From contig CAZDGK010000048.1 in assembly GCA_964505035.1 (NCBI GenBank), positions 1 to 7,714 of the forward strand: DNA of 7,714 nt. The letters are read 5' to 3'. The notes under the pieces were generated by a model. The model had not been told where the DNA came from. It saw nothing but the letters and a program-made list of their open reading frames with translations, and did not search any database. Source of the stretch: CAZDGK01 sp964505035 (lineage in GTDB: Bacteria; Patescibacteriota; Saccharimonadia; UBA4664). The position numbers and the translations under genes are program-made. This document shows positions 5,516 to 7,714 of the stretch, in pieces. Numbering within the stretch: the first letter of the stretch is position 1; each line of letters begins with the position of its first letter.

Positions 5516-5775
5516 TGGCAGTGGTCTTGATCGTGACGTTTGTAAACCTATTTGTGTTTGTGTTTAATATCCTGCTGGTGCTGAGGGTGGTGCTGTCGTA
5601 TGTGCTGGGTCCGCAGAACTGGTGGATGCAGATTTTGATGAACTTGACGGAGCCGCTGCTGGCGCCGGTGCGGCGGGCGCTGCCGCAAACGCCCGGCATG
5701 GACTTGTCACCGCTGGTGACATTCCTGCTGCTGCAGGGGGTGGAGCTGGGCGTGCGGGTATTATTGGTGCATTAG
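5512..5775 (+). CDS. yggT: YggT/YlmG-family membrane protein
   Basis: This 87-aa integral membrane protein has two hydrophobic helices (about 3-25 and 64-85). Between them is the family hallmark LTEPLLAPVRRALPQTPGMD (45-64), leading into LSPLV. Family members (YlmG in Gram-positives) commonly sit in ylm/ftsZ clusters and have been linked to cell division or membrane organisation; the biochemical function is unknown. The start ATG 5512 overlaps the upstream stop as ATGA, with no SD, indicating translational coupling. ATG 5515 is an alternative start. Its stop (5773-5775) overlaps the stop of the opposite-strand gene. Confidence 0.93.
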   Translation: MMAVVLIVTFVNLFVFVFNILLVLRVVLSYVLGPQNWWMQILMNLTEPLLAPVRRALPQTPGMDLSPLVTFLLLQGVELGVRVLLVH

Positions 5776-6080
5776 CTTGGGCTGGCGGCCGTGACGATGA
5801 GCCGGCCGCCTTCGTGGCGGAAGGTGAACCAGTGGCCGGAGTGGCTGCGGTAGCGGTATGACTGGCTGGTGACTTGGCTAGTGGGGCCGTCTGGGGTGTC
5901 GCCGTCATCTAGCTGAAAGTCGGCCGTGATTTGGTCTGTCTCGGTGAGTATGAGATTGACACTGGCTTCTTCGATGACGTAGTGGGTGGCTGAGAGCCGG
6001 CGCACGACCAGGCTGGTACCGTCGGGGACGGCCGCCTGCGGTTCGAGAATAGTGACCAGATTTGCTTGAGATGCGTCCAT
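5772..6080 (-). CDS. Hypothetical small beta-rich protein
   Basis: This 102-aa protein is not recognised. The pattern is short alternating hydrophobic strands (TSLVVRRLS, HYVIEEASVNLILTE, TADFQLDDG) and a C-terminal aromatic/His-rich section (SYRYRSHSGHWFTFRHEGG, LIVTAA). There are no membrane segments or cysteines, and it is probably cytosolic. The ATG at 6080-6078 is chosen because a perfect extended -10 (TGC-TATAAT on the minus strand, 6096-6088) ends 7 nt before it. A longer start at 6101 would begin upstream of that promoter and overlap the divergent gene. It runs tail-to-tail into yggT with a 4-nt stop overlap and no clear terminator between. The promoter match supports it as real. Confidence 0.7.
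   Translation of the reverse strand: MDASQANLVTILEPQAAVPDGTSLVVRRLSATHYVIEEASVNLILTETDQITADFQLDDGDTPDGPTSQVTSQSYRYRSHSGHWFTFRHEGGRLIVTAASPS
5784..5819. other. Overlapping hairpins near the convergent gene ends
   Basis: GGCGGCC (5784-5790) pairs with GGCCGCC (5803-5809). Competing with it, CCGCC (5805-5809) pairs with GGCGG (5815-5819) around a TTCGT loop. Both lie in the last codons of the minus-strand gene. Neither strand has a T-run afterwards, so termination would be inefficient or rho-dependent. Confidence 0.3.
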
Positions 6081-6103
6081 GCTTGGTATTATAGCAAGCA
6101 TGG
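6077..6103. promoter_or_regulatory. Symmetric bidirectional promoter within a 27-bp palindrome
   Basis: Arms CCATGCTTG (6077-6085) and CAAGCATGG (6095-6103) are perfect. The centre TATTATA is also symmetric, leaving only G6086/G6094 unpaired (12 of 13 positions). The + strand has extended -10 TGG-TATTAT (6084-6092) and the minus strand TGC-TATAAT (6096-6088). Each ends exactly 7 nt before an ATG (6100 on +, 6080 on -). Both start codons therefore lie inside the palindrome, and both mRNAs look leaderless. The two -10s overlap, so only one polymerase can occupy the site at a time. Confidence 0.7.
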
Positions 6104-7095
6104 ATGTACTACAGGACCAAGTGGGTCAGACGGATGGCGGGCAGGAGTGGGCGCGACAAATGCGCGAGCTGGTGCCCGAGCAACGTAGACCGGAACAGGA
6201 GTCTGACAGACGCGAGGTGCGTATGATGCCGGAGGCGATGGCTGACCTGCGTCGCTGGGGGGTGAGCGAGGAGGCGGCCGGCCGGTTGCTGGAGTTGACT
6301 GGTGCATACGAGTACGGCCAAGTGGTTGAGAAGACCCGTGCCCAGGTGGAGCGAGGTGCGTACATTAGGGGTGATGAGGTGATCCTACCTGGCTTGCGGG
6401 ACTATACTGACCGGCGGGGTGGCCAGTGCGGCGAGATTGCCACAAAGCTGTTGCGCGATATTAAGAACGGCTGGTTGGCGGAAGTCAACCGGGAGCTGGT
6501 GGCAGCAGGGCGCGCGCCGCTAGAGGTATCGTTTGTGAATGGCCTATCCAGAAGGATCTTTAACCAGCCGAACATGAATCATTGCTGGGTGGGCCTGGGG
6601 CCGGCTGGCAGTATGCCGGAAGAGATGCTGGTGGTAGACGGTAGTTTTCGAGAGATAGCCGCGATGAGGGAGAGTGGCAACATTGTCAGGGACGAGGCTA
6701 GGATGCCGTCGTACCGCTATACCAATACGGCTGGGGTGGTGAGTATGGGTGCATATGAGGGAATCTACGGCCAGGTGACACTGTCGAGCTGGGGTAGTAC
6801 GGTGACACTGGGGTCGTCGTCGGATGGGAAATACGCCCTGGGGCTGGGATTTTTGCGCAACCGGATCAACCGCGAGGAGGTGGTGCCCTGGGTGAGGGTA
6901 CTGAGGCCAGATGGCAGCGACGCGACTTGTATGGTGATGCCTAGCGGACAGCTCCAATGGGCGGAGCAATATGGCATTGAGGAGGCGGTGTTGCGAGAGG
7001 CGGAGACGGTGCTCCGGACAGTGACGGCGCGACCCCCGACGAAGCTGCCATGGCGCCTGCGGAAGGTTACTGAGCAGGTGAAGGTGCCGGTGTAG
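6100..7095 (+). CDS. Transglutaminase-like (papain-fold) protein, predicted Cys-His-Asp triad
   Basis: The 331-aa protein has a charged helical N-terminus (1-90), then GGQCGEIATKLL (108-119), NHCWVGLG (160-167) and MLVVDGSF (176-183). The order Cys110, His161, Asp180 is that of transglutaminase-like cysteine hydrolases, in which Cys starts a helix, His lies in an HxWV strand and Asp in the next strand. Substrate and reaction are unknown. A beta-rich middle (about 215-280, VTLSSWGSTVTLGSS) and a helical, basic C-terminus (290-331) follow. No signal peptide or membrane segment is seen, so it is probably cytosolic. ATG 6100 is preferred because the extended -10 (6084-6092) ends 7 nt before it. 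ATG 6079 would lie upstream of the RNA start. Confidence 0.85.
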   Translation: MDVLQDQVGQTDGGQEWARQMRELVPEQRRPEQESDRREVRMMPEAMADLRRWGVSEEAAGRLLELTGAYEYGQVVEKTRAQVERGAYIRGDEVILPGLRDYTDRRGGQCGEIATKLLRDIKNGWLAEVNRELVAAGRAPLEVSFVNGLSRRIFNQPNMNHCWVGLGPAGSMPEEMLVVDGSFREIAAMRESGNIVRDEARMPSYRYTNTAGVVSMGAYEGIYGQVTLSSWGSTVTLGSSSDGKYALGLGFLRNRINREEVVPWVRVLRPDGSDATCMVMPSGQLQWAEQYGIEEAVLREAETVLRTVTARPPTKLPWRLRKVTEQVKVPV

Positions 7096-7106
7096 GGTGG
7101 GGAGCG

Positions 7107-7121
7107 TGGTAGAATTAGGCT
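7107..7121 (+). promoter_or_regulatory. Promoter-like extended -10 before the 7130 gene
   Basis: TGG-TAGAAT (7107-7115) is an extended -10 with 5/6 match, giving RNA starting near 7122, a leader under 10 nt. Overlapping it, TAGGCT (7116-7121) lies 8 nt before ATG 7130 and equals the -10-like hexamer before the 28-codon ORF at 4462. Either gives an almost leaderless message. Confidence 0.4.
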
Positions 7122-7129
7122 CAAGACAT

Positions 7130-7501
7130 ATGGCTCTATGGTTTAAGATAGTCAGCTTGATTCTATGTGGCTTTGGGCTGCTGTACTTCTTCTTTGGATT
7201 GAAGATTTTCTCGGATGTGGCGCCGCTGATTCCGCATGATGTGTTGCTGGACTGGGAAAGTGCGTTGTACGGTGCGATTATGCTGGGCTGGGGCGTGACG
7301 CTGGTGCTGCTCGGCCGGATTGCGTTTAGGCGGGATGATGCCGAACTAAAGCGCATTTTGCTGATTGGGCTGGTGGTCTGGCTGGGCTTTGAGGCGGCGG
7401 CTTCGGCGTGGCTGGGGGTGTGGTTCAATGTGGGTGTGGATGTGGCAGTGGCTGGGCTGTTTGCGGTGCCGTTGATGAGGCGGCGAAATGGCCATCAATA
7501 A
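7130..7501 (+). CDS. Hypothetical four-helix membrane protein
   Basis: This 123-aa protein has four predicted transmembrane helices (about 5-24, 44-63, 75-95 and 101-116), separated by a charged loop (RRDDAELKR, 67-75) and ending in RRRNGHQ. The positive-inside rule puts that loop and the C-terminus in the cytoplasm. I do not recognise the family. Starts at GTG 7097 and 7106 are in frame and would add 11 or 8 residues. I prefer ATG 7130, which begins MALWFKIV and follows the promoter-like -10. No good SD precedes it. It overlaps the next gene by 14 nt, indicating a short operon. Confidence 0.75.
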   Translation: MALWFKIVSLILCGFGLLYFFFGLKIFSDVAPLIPHDVLLDWESALYGAIMLGWGVTLVLLGRIAFRRDDAELKRILLIGLVVWLGFEAAASAWLGVWFNVGVDVAVAGLFAVPLMRRRNGHQ

Positions 7502-7714
7502 GAAGCAGAAAGCTTGGCTGCTGGCCGGAGCCGCGGCTGTGGTGGTGCTGGGCGGTGGGTTATTGGCTATGAGGGTGATGCAAACCAGCCAGGCGAACCA
7601 AGGGCAGATTGTGTGCGCCGATGCCCCGTACCGCTCGATCACGAATGGCATGAGTAAGGCCGAAGTGACGGCTGCCCTGGGCGCGCCGAAGACTAAGCGG
7701 GTCAAGGACTCGGC
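7488..7714 (+). CDS. Membrane-anchored SmpA/OmlA(BamE)-like protein, 3' truncated by window edge
   Basis: ATG 7488 opens a frame that stays open to the window end (75 codons seen). The N-terminus is Lys-rich (MAINKKQKAW), followed by one hydrophobic helix (about 11-30), then an extracytoplasmic part. That part contains a single Cys (IVCADAP) and the segment ITNGMSKAEVTAALGAPKTK. This matches the GMxKAEVxxxLGxP pattern of the SmpA/OmlA fold, known from BamE but also from unrelated envelope proteins. There is no lipobox at the helix end, so it is anchored by the helix rather than by lipid. GAGG (7477-7480), 7 nt upstream inside the preceding gene, can serve as SD. The overlap of 14 nt suggests cotranscription. 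Confidence 0.75.
   Translation, partial: MAINKKQKAWLLAGAAAVVVLGGGLLAMRVMQTSQANQGQIVCADAPYRSITNGMSKAEVTAALGAPKTKRVKDS

Noticed and set aside
6544..7428. 294-codon minus-strand frame
   Set aside because: It lies antisense to the transglutaminase-like gene and the membrane protein gene, with Ser/His/Pro-rich shadow composition and no start signals.
1..7714. CRISPR array, insertion sequence, integron or prophage signals
   Set aside because: No spaced direct repeats, transposase/integrase motifs or terminal inverted repeats were seen by eye on either strand.

Overview
The window looks like a chromosomal cell-division locus from a moderately GC-rich bacterium. UGA acts as a normal stop, which argues against the code-25 lineages. 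The order map-ftsA-ftsZ-nrdR, compact proteins and many small unassigned membrane proteins are compatible with a Patescibacteria/CPR member such as Saccharibacteria. That placement is inference from gene content and protein flavour, not proof.

Region 1 (1-3966) is conserved. It holds the C-terminal part of methionine aminopeptidase (map), then ftsA, ftsZ and nrdR, each of the last three with its own promoter and Shine-Dalgarno sequence. FtsA tethers the FtsZ ring to the membrane. NrdR is the ATP/dATP-sensing repressor of ribonucleotide reductase genes. A 22-bp dyad in the nrdR leader resembles an NrdR box and suggests autoregulation.

Region 2 (3967-4606) has no convincing large gene. It has about 430 nt rich in perfect hairpins that end in a strong intrinsic terminator, which makes it a candidate structured RNA on the + strand. 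A tiny unit follows: promoter-like hexamers, a 28-codon ORF and a second intrinsic terminator.

Region 3 (4639-5775) holds an unrecognised Arg/Ala-rich protein, a small thioredoxin-fold-like protein without the CxxC cysteines, and a YggT-family membrane protein coupled to it by an ATGA overlap. YggT/YlmG proteins are typical companions of ftsZ clusters.

Region 4 (5772-7714) holds a small minus-strand gene tail-to-tail with yggT. A divergent plus-strand gene carries a transglutaminase-like Cys-His-Asp arrangement. A four-helix membrane protein and the start of a membrane-anchored SmpA/OmlA-like protein follow. The divergent pair starts inside a near-perfect palindrome that contains both -10 elements and both start codons.

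A recurrent theme is that ftsA, ftsZ, nrdR and the 4639 gene have Shine-Dalgarno leaders, whereas four to five genes in the second half place a -10 hexamer 7-8 nt before ATG. That is the geometry expected for leaderless mRNAs.
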